DNA of 30,607 bases from Vicinamibacteria bacterium. GTDB lineage: Bacteria; Acidobacteriota; Vicinamibacteria; Vicinamibacterales; UBA2999. The notes below the pieces were generated by a model, which was given only the letters and a program-made list of their open reading frames with translations, was not told the origin of the DNA and made no database searches. Shown here one piece after another: positions 7,753 to 14,704 of this stretch. Made by a program: the position numbers and the translations under genes. Where the stretch lies: contig JAICQE010000028.1 in assembly GCA_025938035.1 (NCBI GenBank), positions 1 through 30,607 of the forward strand. The letters are read 5' to 3'. Within the stretch, counting starts at the first letter, position 1. Each line of letters starts with the position of its first letter.

Positions 7753-8847
7753 ATGCCCGTCGGAGCCATCGCTGTGCCGCCGGTAGGTGAACCGCAGACG
7801 CCTGAAACGCCGCTGGCGGCCTTGCGTCAGTTTCCGTCCCCATCGGCCGACGCCCTGCCGCTGTGGTCGCTGGGTGTGAATGGGGTCTCCATGCACCAAT
7901 ACCTGCGGTGGGCGGATGACCTTGGCCTGTTCACCACTATGGCCGACGTGGAGATGATCACGCGAGACGAGATCGTCGCCCGGACGTCCCTGACCGAACG
8001 CGGCGCCAACGCTATCCTGGGTATTCTCTGCAGCCTGGGGCTGGTGCATCGCCACGGTGACGTGTTTCAGCTCGCGTCGGTGGCCCGTGAGTTCCTCGAT
8101 CGACGCGCACCCTATTACCTGGGGCCATCGCTGTACGGGATGCTGCGTGCGCCGCTGCCGCCGCAGCTTTTGAAGGGACAGCCCGTCCGGCGGTATTCCA
8201 CGTTCACGGGCAGCGTTCGCGGCTGGATCCGATACGTACTCAAGCCCAACCAGTTCGGACGCCGCGCGGCGCTGCTCTCGCAGCACCGCCGGAATCTCCC
8301 GGTGAATCTCACCGCAGTACGAACCGGTCGCTTCGATGGTGTCCGTCACCTGGTCGACGTCGGAGGCGGGTCGGGCGCGTTCGCGATTCCTCTCGCCCTG
8401 GAATATCCGGCGCTTCGTATCAGTCTGATGGAGTTGCCGCGCGGGCTGAGGCACATTCGGCCGTTGCTCGACGCCTACCAGCTCGGCGACCGCGTGACGC
8501 TGGTGGGTTGGAACGCCCACCGTATGCCATGGCCGGTCGACAGGTGCGACGCCATCCTGTTCGGCAACATCCTGCATTTTTGCGACGACGACGAGTGCCT
8601 GCAGATGCTCGAGGAAAGCCGCCGGCTTCTGCCGCGGGAGGGGAAGCTCTTTGTTCACGAAATGCTCTGGAACACGACCATGACCGGACCACTCTCGACT
8701 GCGCTCTGGAATTTCTGGATGACGACGTTCAATGCAGGACGGCAGCGCACGCTGGCCGAGATCGGCGATTTATTGCGTCAGACGGGTTTCGAGGTCAGCA
8801 GCGTCGACCCGACGGCCAGCGGCTTTACGCTCATCGTGGCGGATTGA
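7753..8847 (+). CDS. SAM-dependent O-methyltransferase (hydroxyneurosporene/hydroxyindole type)
   Basis: A 364-residue member of the Methyltransf_2 family. The N-terminal half is a winged-helix dimerisation domain (LGLFTTMADVEMITRDEIVA, then LTERGANAILGILCSLGLV). The C-terminal half is the Rossmann domain with HLVDVGGGSGAFAIPL as motif I. In place of the common HDWxDE it has NILHFCDDDECLQML, so the likely catalytic histidine is kept but the next two residues are changed. It starts at ATG 7753, nine bases after the MFS stop. Phenols or polyketide-like hydroxyls are usual substrates of the family; here the substrate is unknown. Confidence 0.85.
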   Translation: MPVGAIAVPPVGEPQTPETPLAALRQFPSPSADALPLWSLGVNGVSMHQYLRWADDLGLFTTMADVEMITRDEIVARTSLTERGANAILGILCSLGLVHRHGDVFQLASVAREFLDRRAPYYLGPSLYGMLRAPLPPQLLKGQPVRRYSTFTGSVRGWIRYVLKPNQFGRRAALLSQHRRNLPVNLTAVRTGRFDGVRHLVDVGGGSGAFAIPLALEYPALRISLMELPRGLRHIRPLLDAYQLGDRVTLVGWNAHRMPWPVDRCDAILFGNILHFCDDDECLQMLEESRRLLPREGKLFVHEMLWNTTMTGPLSTALWNFWMTTFNAGRQRTLAEIGDLLRQTGFEVSSVDPTASGFTLIVAD

Positions 8848-8850
8848 CTC

Positions 8851-9912
8851 GTGAAGGCTTCCCGAGCGCCAGTCATGGACACTGTCGATCCCGTCACCGA
8901 CCGAACGCCTGAACTCCTGAATCTGATCGCCGGCAGCTGGACATCCGATGCGCTTGCAGCGGCGCTTGCGCTGGAACTGCCGCGGCTGCTCACCGAGAAG
9001 CCCCGAGACGCTACCGAACTGGCGACGGTAACGCGCTGCGAACCGGCCGCGCTCGCGCGCCTGCTGCGAGCGCTGGCGACGATCGACATCTGCGCCGAGG
9101 GCCCCGATGGGTGCTTCGCGATGACCCCGATGGGGGCTCGGCTGCATGAGGACCATCCGCAGTCGCTGCACTTCTGGTCGATCTCCTGGACGCGTGCGAT
9201 GCGGCCGCTCTGGAGCCATCTGCTCGAGAGCGTGCGAACGGGCCAGAGCGTGACGAAGGCGGTGACCGGCTTCGAAAGCTTCGAGCGCCAGGAGCGGGAT
9301 CCCGCCGCTGCCGCGAGCTTCAACAAGACGATGGCCGAGCTGACGCGGCTCGTCGCCGGTGACGTCGTCCGGGCGTACGACTTCACTCCTGTGCGTACCG
9401 TCGTCGATGTGGGCGGCGGCTATGGCGAACTGCTCCTCGAAATCCTGCGTCAGGCGCCGCACCTGACGGGCGTCCTCTTCGACTTGCCGCACGCAATCGA
9501 TGGTGCGCGGCAGCGAGTCGCCGAGGCCCGGTTCTCCTCACGGTGCCGGTGTCTTGCCGGCGACTTCTTCGATGGCGTTCCGCCGGGAGCCGATCTCTAT
9601 GTTCTCAAGAGCATCATTCACGACTGGCCGGACGAGCGGGCCCAACTGATCCTGGAGAACTGCCACCGGGCCATGCCGGCGAGGGGACGTCTCCTGCTCG
9701 TCGAGCGGGTACGTCCGGACCGCTCGCAGAGTTGCGAGACCCATCGGCAAATTGCCCGCAGCGATCTGACGATGCTGCTCGGACTCGGGTCGCAGGAGCG
9801 CAGCGAGGGTGAGTTCCGCACACTGCTGACATCCGCAGGCTTCCGCCTGACACGCATCGATCCGGGGCCGTTGACGTTCAGCCTGATCGAAGCGGTTCCA
9901 CTGGTTCGCTGA
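8851..9912 (+). CDS. SAM-dependent O-methyltransferase with HDWPDE motif
   Basis: A 353-residue Methyltransf_2 protein and a distant paralogue of its upstream neighbour. The dimerisation domain covers about residues 15-120 (LLNLIAGSWTSDALAAALAL, CEPAALARLLRALATI). The catalytic domain has VVDVGGGYGELLLEIL and SIIHDWPDERAQLIL, with the catalytic-base histidine followed by the Asp of the family. It resembles antibiotic-pathway O-methyltransferases. GTG 8851 lies three bases after the previous stop; ATG 8875, giving MDTVDPVTDR, is an equally possible start. Two tandem O-methyltransferases suggest two methylation steps or two hydroxyl positions on one product. Confidence 0.87.
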   Translation: MKASRAPVMDTVDPVTDRTPELLNLIAGSWTSDALAAALALELPRLLTEKPRDATELATVTRCEPAALARLLRALATIDICAEGPDGCFAMTPMGARLHEDHPQSLHFWSISWTRAMRPLWSHLLESVRTGQSVTKAVTGFESFERQERDPAAAASFNKTMAELTRLVAGDVVRAYDFTPVRTVVDVGGGYGELLLEILRQAPHLTGVLFDLPHAIDGARQRVAEARFSSRCRCLAGDFFDGVPPGADLYVLKSIIHDWPDERAQLILENCHRAMPARGRLLLVERVRPDRSQSCETHRQIARSDLTMLLGLGSQERSEGEFRTLLTSAGFRLTRIDPGPLTFSLIEAVPLVR

Positions 9913-9919
9913 TTCCCCG

Positions 9920-10171
9920 TCACCCCGCCGAGGCATCTGTTCGGTCGGTGGCCGAGCCGCGCTCGTCGAGCATCTGCCGCATTCGTTGCATCCGCTGCTG
10001 CAGACGCTCGTAGACGAGCTGCTGTGCCTCGCGGAAGCGCTCGAGGGCTGCCTCGCGCTCGGGTAGCGCGGATGACTCAGGTTGTGCTTGAGTAAGGCAC
10101 GCGTGCGCGGCGGCCAGCGCGCTCTCGGGGAGCGATTGAACCAGCCGCAGCAGGTCCTCGCGCGTGACCAT
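9920..10171 (-). CDS. Small helical protein of unknown function
   Basis: An 83-residue reading beginning MVTREDLLRLVQSLPESALAAA and continuing as a charged, coiled-coil-like helix (REAALERFREAQQLVYERLQ) rich in Glu, Arg and Gln. There is no signal peptide. It converges with the O-methyltransferase, leaving 7 bases between stops. I see no clear ribosome site for ATG 10171; ATG 10180 is an alternative and the longest reading begins at 10246. The amphipathic pattern argues that it is real. Function unknown. Confidence 0.55.
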   Translation of the reverse strand: MVTREDLLRLVQSLPESALAAAHACLTQAQPESSALPEREAALERFREAQQLVYERLQQRMQRMRQMLDERGSATDRTDASAG

Positions 10172-10202
10172 GGGGCGCATTATTGCACCGCACCGATAAC
10201 GC

Positions 10203-10265
10203 ATGAACCAGCTGATTCCCGACTTCCAGCGCGGGCCGTTCTCCACCGTTCATCCCGATTCCTCG
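10203..10265 (+). pseudogene. 5' fragment related to the unknown gene at 13970
   Basis: The reading starts ATG and gives MNQLIPDFQRGPFSTVHP. The intact gene at 13970 starts MNGLVPPDFQRGLIYTVHP. At DNA level the block GACTTCCAGCGCGGG and the following ACCGTTCATCC are shared. Similarity stops after about 60 bases, where the reading runs into the next fragment. This is a gene stump, not a gene. Confidence 0.7.
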
Positions 10266-10286
10266 TCGGAATACGCACGTACCGCT

Positions 10287-10382
10287 ATTTACGGCGGTCC
10301 GTGCGTTGCGCCTGTCCGTTCCGCGGAGGCATCCTTCACGCTGCCGTGATCGGCGAGGAGGCGCTGATGAAGCACGCGTGTG
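10287..10382 (+). pseudogene. Leader and first codons of a lost copy of the 19970 gene
   Basis: These bases align without gaps to 19883-19985, with roughly 70 of 99 positions identical by hand count. ATTTACGGC, GTGCGTTGC, GCATCCTTC, a GAGGAGG ribosome site and ATGAAG.ACGCGTGTG all match. In each copy the ACGGC element is 76 bases before the ATG (10291 to 10367). After about five codons the sequence switches abruptly to a different homology (the ligase fragment), in another frame. The signal-peptide gene is therefore lost and only its control region and start survive. Confidence 0.75.
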
Positions 10383-10500
10383 CGCGTCATCGCCGAGCTC
10401 GAACCAATGCAGGACTGCGCGGTGGAGCAGTGGCCGGAGCTGCCGCGATCGCCGGCGGGCAGGATCGACAAACTGCGAATACGCGCGACCTTCTGGCAGA
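10383..10500 (+). pseudogene. 3' fragment of a second adenylation-enzyme gene
   Basis: Read from 10383 it encodes RVIAELEPMQDCAV, matching RVIRELEAIHDCAV of the intact adenylation enzyme (24136-24177). It is then fused in frame to EQWPELPRSPAGRIDKLRIR, matching codons from 24316. The 138 bases between (46 codons) are deleted. Most differences in the second block are at third codon positions, so the two copies diverged while both were working genes and this one decayed later. It still carries the lysine-bearing PAGRIDK region of the enzyme C-terminus but no catalytic body. Confidence 0.8.
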
Positions 10501-10565
10501 ACACAGCGGCGGCGGTTGCCAGTCAGAGAACAGGGTGGCGCTAAAATTCGCTGCCGGAGGCGGCC

Positions 10566-11483
10566 ATGGTCGACAATACGAAGTTTGTCGGTTGGATCGG
10601 TAGGCGGAGGCGGATCAGCACCGCCGTCCTCGGCGCTGCGCTCGCCGCGCTCACCGTGGTATCCGGACCCTCTCTTCAGGCCCAGAAAACCGGCGGCGTG
10701 CGGTTCGAAGTCGCGTCGGTGAGGCCGAATAACTCTGAGACACCGGCAGGAATCGCCGGCGGAGCGGGTGGTCCGAACATTGGCGTCAGGGGCGGACGCC
10801 TTGTAGCCGTCAATCTTCCGCTCCGCGACATCATTCGGTACGCCTACCAGCTCGAACCGTTTCAGCAGATGCAGGGCAGTCCGCGATGGTTCGAGGATCG
10901 CTTCGACATCAACGCGGTGATACCGCCGTCCGTCTCCTCCGTCGAAGGACCGCGCCTGATGCTGCAAACGCTACTGGCCGAACGCTTCGCGCTCCGTGTT
11001 CGATGGGCGACGGAGGAGCAGCCGGTCTACGCGCTTGTCGTCGCTCGCCGCGACAAGCGGCTCGGGCCCGGGCTCAAGCCGTCGACCATGGATTGCGAGG
11101 CGTGGCGCGCCAAGCAGCCCGAGACGCCGCCGCTGGAGTCGGTGCTGTCGGGGCGCGCGACATGCGACATGATCTTTCAGCCGTTCCGCGCGCGCATTTT
11201 CGCAGGGGCGCGGACGATGACAGATCTCGCAAGCTTCCTCGCGCGGCTTCCGCCGGTGGGAGCGCCAGTGCAGGACCGCACGGGATTGACCGGGCCTTTC
11301 GATTTCGAGCTTGTTTTCGCCCCGGGCCGGCCCGGGGCGCCGGCGGATTCAGCTGCCGCTCGCGACGGCCGTCCGTCCGTTTTTGTCGCCCTCGACGAGC
11401 AATTGGGATTGCGGCTCGAGCGCACCCGCGGCCCAGTTCAGGTGCTGGTCATCGAACGCGCCGAACCACTGAGTCGACCCTGA
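10566..11483 (+). CDS. TIGR03435-family secreted protein
   Basis: 305 residues. An N-terminal basic and hydrophobic segment (residues 14-40, ending about SLQAQ) looks like a signal peptide. The mature part starts FEVASVRPNNSE and continues with LPLRDIIRYAYQL, GSPRWFEDRFDINA, LMLQTLLAERFALRV, VYALVVARRDKRLGP and DRTGLTGPFDFELVF. These are the hallmark blocks of the TIGR03435 family, which is expanded in soil Acidobacteria and has no known function. GGAGGCGG lies just before the ATG. A second member is at 29770. A weak TAAAAT -10-like box lies at 10542-10547. Confidence 0.88.
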   Translation: MVDNTKFVGWIGRRRRISTAVLGAALAALTVVSGPSLQAQKTGGVRFEVASVRPNNSETPAGIAGGAGGPNIGVRGGRLVAVNLPLRDIIRYAYQLEPFQQMQGSPRWFEDRFDINAVIPPSVSSVEGPRLMLQTLLAERFALRVRWATEEQPVYALVVARRDKRLGPGLKPSTMDCEAWRAKQPETPPLESVLSGRATCDMIFQPFRARIFAGARTMTDLASFLARLPPVGAPVQDRTGLTGPFDFELVFAPGRPGAPADSAAARDGRPSVFVALDEQLGLRLERTRGPVQVLVIERAEPLSRP

Positions 11484-11504
11484 AGAATTGAGCGCGCGGA
11501 TGGT

Positions 11505-11534
11505 GGGCAGGCGGGCGACTCCGCCCGCCTGTCC
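11505..11534. terminator. Bidirectional GC-rich hairpin terminator candidate
   Basis: A 12-bp inverted repeat (11505-11516 with 11523-11534, one G-T pair) with a 6-base loop lies between the converging TIGR03435 gene and the 10-Cys peptide gene. There is no T-run on either side, so termination would not be of the classical intrinsic type. Confidence 0.55.
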
Positions 11535-11556
11535 CGGCGTGATGCGCGCCGGCCGT

Positions 11557-11814
11557 TCAGGATACCCAGCAGGACGGGCACGACCAGTGACAGACGAAAT
11601 GGTCGTAGCACTCCTGATCGCCGCTGTCCCAGTAGATGGTGCAGTCGTTTGGATCGCCGGCGCTGCAGGACGAACACGACGTTCCGATCCAGCAACCACC
11701 GCCACAACTTTCGGCGCAGGCTGCCCAGGCGTTGGTCATGCCCACGGACATGCCTCCGGCCATGACGGCTCCAGCTCCGAGCCGCAGCAGCGCACCGTTT
11801 GCGATTCTCGTCAT
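11557..11814 (-). CDS. Secreted 10-cysteine mini-protein
   Basis: An 85-residue preprotein. Residues 1-31 form a signal peptide with MTR at the start, a Gly/Ala/Met-rich core and NAWA before the cut. The predicted mature part of about 54 residues has 10 cysteines: C-x3-C-x3-C-x5-C-x2-C-x7-C-x10-C-x5-C-x3-C-x2-C, with several Trp and Tyr and few charges. This is the make-up of a disulfide-knotted extracellular peptide. The start ATG 11814 is fixed by a strong GGAGG five bases away. It is the last gene of a minus-strand operon after two thioredoxin-fold proteins, which suggests it is their folding client. I recognise no named family. A toxin, bacteriocin or signalling role is possible but unproven. 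Confidence 0.75.
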   Translation of the reverse strand: MTRIANGALLRLGAGAVMAGGMSVGMTNAWAACAESCGGGCWIGTSCSSCSAGDPNDCTIYWDSGDQECYDHFVCHWSCPSCWVS

Positions 11815-11895
11815 ACGGTCCTCCAGTTGAATTCCAGACACGCGACCTTCGGCTGACACGGGATCCAGGTGGTCCGGAGCCGCAGCCGATTCCCA

Positions 11896-12579
11896 TCAAC
11901 CCGATATTTTCCGAACCAGAGCCTGAATGCCTGGCAGCGCCTCTCCTCCTGACAGCTGGCCGACAACCCGAATCCGTCCTGTCGCGTCGCGAGCACCGAC
12001 GAGGAACGCCGGCGTCGACAGAACCCGGAATCGATGCGCGATGGCGGCGTGGTCCGCGACGCGCACCAACGCTCTACCGGACGCCACACATTCCCGAACA
12101 CCGTCATGGCCGTCGAGACGTGCACCTGTCGCAGCGGCGATGTCCCACACCCGCCGTTCGTCAAGAGCGTTCTGCTTCGAAAAGTACGCGTCGTGAACCG
12201 GCCAGAACAGACCCTGCTCCGCAGCGCACTCCGCGATCTCGGCCGCGGCCAGCGAATGCTGTCGCAGCCGTGGCAGCGGATTGTGCATGAACGCGATCTG
12301 CAGCCGACCGCTCCGCACGTACGTTTCGTTCAGGGTGGGTAGATCCGTCGTCGCGAACCGCGCGCAGTACTGGCAGTTGAAGTCGGCAAAGACGACGAGA
12401 ACGGCCGGTGCGTCGGCACTGCCGACGACGTGGCCAGACTCGATGGACACGCTCGCGTCGGGACGTGCCGCGCCTCCACCCGACCGCTGCGAGGCGGAGG
12501 CCTCAAAGCGCGACGCGACAACGGCTGTGGTCGCCGCGAACACGAGATAGGCGATGGCGGTCAGATTGATGCGAGTCAT
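11896..12579 (-). CDS. DsbA-like thioredoxin (CQYC active site)
   Basis: A 227-residue secreted or membrane-anchored DsbA/DsbG-like oxidoreductase. A hydrophobic N-terminal segment (residues 5-23) is followed by a linker, then the thioredoxin fold beginning GSADAPAVLVVFADFNCQYC. The redox pair is C69-x-x-C72 and the cis-proline is P190 in RVLSTPAFLVG. Two further cysteines (C118 and C164) lie in the helical insert. It should form or reshuffle disulfides in exported proteins. It sits 16 bases downstream of the VKOR/DsbA-like gene and 81 bases before the 10-Cys peptide, all on one strand, so the peptide is its obvious candidate substrate. Confidence 0.85.
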   Translation of the reverse strand: MTRINLTAIAYLVFAATTAVVASRFEASASQRSGGGAARPDASVSIESGHVVGSADAPAVLVVFADFNCQYCARFATTDLPTLNETYVRSGRLQIAFMHNPLPRLRQHSLAAAEIAECAAEQGLFWPVHDAYFSKQNALDERRVWDIAAATGARLDGHDGVRECVASGRALVRVADHAAIAHRFRVLSTPAFLVGARDATGRIRVVGQLSGGEALPGIQALVRKISG

Positions 12580-12595
12580 GAAAGCCTCACCGTTG

Positions 12596-13735
12596 TCATC
12601 TCGCGTCCGTCGAGGTCATGCGCGAGTGAACGCGTTGGCGCCGCTCGGCCTCGAGCGACAGGATCGCCCTCATCGCGGTCTCCGTGGTTGGCACCCGCAG
12701 GCCATTGACGACGTAGGTGGGTGTACCGCCGACACCGAGTTGCCTGGCCGTCGCGATGTCCTCGGCGACAGCCCGCTTGAGGTCGCCATACGCGGCTCGA
12801 AAGCCGTCGAGGAGGCCGCGCCGCTCGAGATAACTGTGCACGAGACGCTGATCGAGCACCGTCGATCGCGCATAGAGCCACTCCTCGAAACGTGCGCTCT
12901 CCTCCTTGCCACGCTCGTTTCGGACGTGGCGGACGGCGTAGGCGGCCTCGCAGGCGCCGGGGCTGATGATTGTCATGCTCGCCATCTCCGGATTGCATGC
13001 GGGATCCAGCGGAAATGGCCGCGAGACGAACTCCACCTCGAGCCCTGCCTCCTGAAATTGCTGCACCAGCGCAAGCCGATCGAGCACGGTGTTGCGGAAC
13101 GGCTGCCATCCGTAGCTGGTGAATGCCGCGACCTGCACGGCGCCGTCGATGGACAGCGCGTGTTTCGTCCCTTCCGTCACCCCCGCGACGCGACTCTCAT
13201 ACCAGCGCCGCACGTTGCGCTCTGTCGACAGACTGTCCGGCAGGCGCGTCGTCAGAATCCGGATCGACGACGCCGTGACGACGAAACACGCGAGCGCACC
13301 CGCGAGCGACATCCTCGCTGTCTCGGAGCGGAAGAGCGCACGCAGGGACATCGGATCGGCGGCGCGCCGCGACGTGGCGGCAGCGACGAACACCACCACT
13401 GCAGACACGCCGCTGATGAACATCGCCAGCGGCAGTACACGCGTCCACAGCCACCCGCACGTGCCGACCACGATGGCAGCGCTCAACGACGTGAGGGTCG
13501 CGACCGCTGGCATCGTCGCAGCGCGAGTGCGGTAGACACAGGCGACCGCGATGAACCACGCTCCGACAAAGAACGGCAGCGGGACCGACCAGAGCGTGAC
13601 GTTGGTATCCCACAACCTCCGTGCCTCGAAGAGAGCCGGCGGGAGAAGACCGAGGGACTCCGACACACTTACGGCCGTTGCCACGATAGCTGTGACCGCA
13701 CCCACGGTAGCGAACGGAACGACTGGAATGTTCAT
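12596..13735 (-). CDS. Membrane VKOR/DsbA-like fusion lacking the redox cysteines
   Basis: 379 residues. About five hydrophobic helices (roughly 5-25, 46-66, 74-97, 100-120, 142-161) precede a DsbA-like domain (about 195-365). The layout, and the WSVPLPFFVGAW segment, resemble vitamin K epoxide reductase fused to DsbA. The cis-Pro loop VGGTPTYVVNG (P339) and the FPLDPACNPEM and GACEAA cysteines typical of such fusions are present. The thioredoxin active site, however, reads FTSYGWQPFRN: the usual Cys pair is replaced by W210 and F213. The membrane part lacks the VKOR loop cysteines and has only single scattered ones (C66, C93, C150). It is likely a non-catalytic partner, chaperone or anchor. 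ATG 13735 has TGAGGA upstream. Confidence 0.7.
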   Translation of the reverse strand: MNIPVVPFATVGAVTAIVATAVSVSESLGLLPPALFEARRLWDTNVTLWSVPLPFFVGAWFIAVACVYRTRAATMPAVATLTSLSAAIVVGTCGWLWTRVLPLAMFISGVSAVVVFVAAATSRRAADPMSLRALFRSETARMSLAGALACFVVTASSIRILTTRLPDSLSTERNVRRWYESRVAGVTEGTKHALSIDGAVQVAAFTSYGWQPFRNTVLDRLALVQQFQEAGLEVEFVSRPFPLDPACNPEMASMTIISPGACEAAYAVRHVRNERGKEESARFEEWLYARSTVLDQRLVHSYLERRGLLDGFRAAYGDLKRAVAEDIATARQLGVGGTPTYVVNGLRVPTTETAMRAILSLEAERRQRVHSRMTSTDAR

Positions 13736-13969
13736 CGCTGGGTCCTCACGACATCGCAAGCCGTGTCGGCGCTCGGTCAATGACCGGCGGCACTATACGC
13801 GCAACACGGACGCAGCGAGTGCCGTACGTCGTTCGGATTGGCGAGTCGAAGGTCAGAGGCGCACCAGACCGACTCGTCGGCAGTGTTGGCATTCGACAGA
13901 AGAACCACCGACACGCTGACTGGATGGTGCACCGACCCGTCCTTGAGATATTCGTGGTAAGACATCCGC

Positions 13970-14644
13970 GTGAACGGTCTCGTTCCACCTGACTTCCAGC
14001 GCGGGCTGATCTACACCGTTCATCCGCGCATCCTCGCAGCCCTGGCCCCCGGCGAGGTGTACCGAATTCTGGCGAGCACCCGGATTCGGCTCGCCCGGCA
14101 CGCGCAGTTGCCGTCCTACGAGCCGCTGTATCGGCGTGCCCGGCTGCTGGCGCGCCGGCGTGCGGACGAACTGACCTGTCAGGACGCGTCCCGTGCTCGC
14201 ATCTGGATCGCGTCACACGGCTGGTTCCGTATGGACATACCTGACGCGGCACTGGCCGGTGCGGTCGTTGTCCTTGGCGCGGCGTGCGGAACGACGTCGC
14301 CGCCGGGCCGCGACGAGCCAACGGCAGAAGCGCTCTGTTCGCCACACATAGCGGAGATGGCCGGCCTGCGTGATGTCGAGTGGGATGAGTTCTACAACGA
14401 TTTCGACATGCGGACGTCCGTCGACGAGGCATCGCAGCTTACGGTCTCGTACGGTGAATACGTCTCTACCCGCGACGGCCTCGATGTCGACGCGCTGGTG
14501 GCCCGCGCCTTGCGTCGAGCGCAGTGGTACTTCGACCTGACGGAGCCGAACGCTGTCATGACGCTCAGCCGTCAGGAGTGGGCATGCCTGGACACCGGCA
14601 AGACCGCGAAGCCGTTCCTTGCCCACGTCACTATGTACTTTTGA
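13970..14644 (+). CDS. Hypothetical protein
   Basis: 224 residues from GTG 13970. The N-terminal third is rich in Arg and Leu (YRRARLLARRRADEL). A short hydrophobic stretch in the middle (ALAGAVVVLGAACG) is followed by a more acidic half with DVEWDEFYNDFDM and YFDLTEPNAVM. Codon third positions are strongly G/C, supporting a real gene. It is transcribed divergently from the peptide-folding operon, sharing a 234-bp gap. Its first 19 codons recur, decayed, at 10203, so it belongs to a family duplicated in this region. Function not recognised. Confidence 0.55.
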   Translation: MNGLVPPDFQRGLIYTVHPRILAALAPGEVYRILASTRIRLARHAQLPSYEPLYRRARLLARRRADELTCQDASRARIWIASHGWFRMDIPDAALAGAVVVLGAACGTTSPPGRDEPTAEALCSPHIAEMAGLRDVEWDEFYNDFDMRTSVDEASQLTVSYGEYVSTRDGLDVDALVARALRRAQWYFDLTEPNAVMTLSRQEWACLDTGKTAKPFLAHVTMYF

Positions 14645-14704
14645 TGCGTGCTCTGACGCGCCGGAATCGCACGGCAGAGTTTAGTGTTCCGCGGAGGTTG
14701 TCCC

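Noticed and set aside
10542..10547. TAAAAT as a -10 box for the TIGR03435 gene with TTGCCA upstream
   Set aside because: The spacing of 20 bases is too long to list it as a promoter with confidence.
10082..10603. A long plus-strand open reading of 173 residues across the graveyard
   Set aside because: It passes through three unrelated homology blocks in the wrong frame for the ligase fragment and has no coherent protein character.
12554..13783. A 409-residue plus-strand open reading opposite the VKOR/DsbA-like gene
   Set aside because: Its composition (Arg/His runs) is that of an antisense shadow, while the minus-strand reading has membrane helices and a recognisable thioredoxin-like domain.
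13777..13965. A 62-residue minus-strand reading with three cysteines just upstream of the VKOR/DsbA-like gene
   Set aside because: It has no ribosome site, no signal peptide and no regular cysteine spacing, and it lies in the divergent promoter gap. Probably chance.
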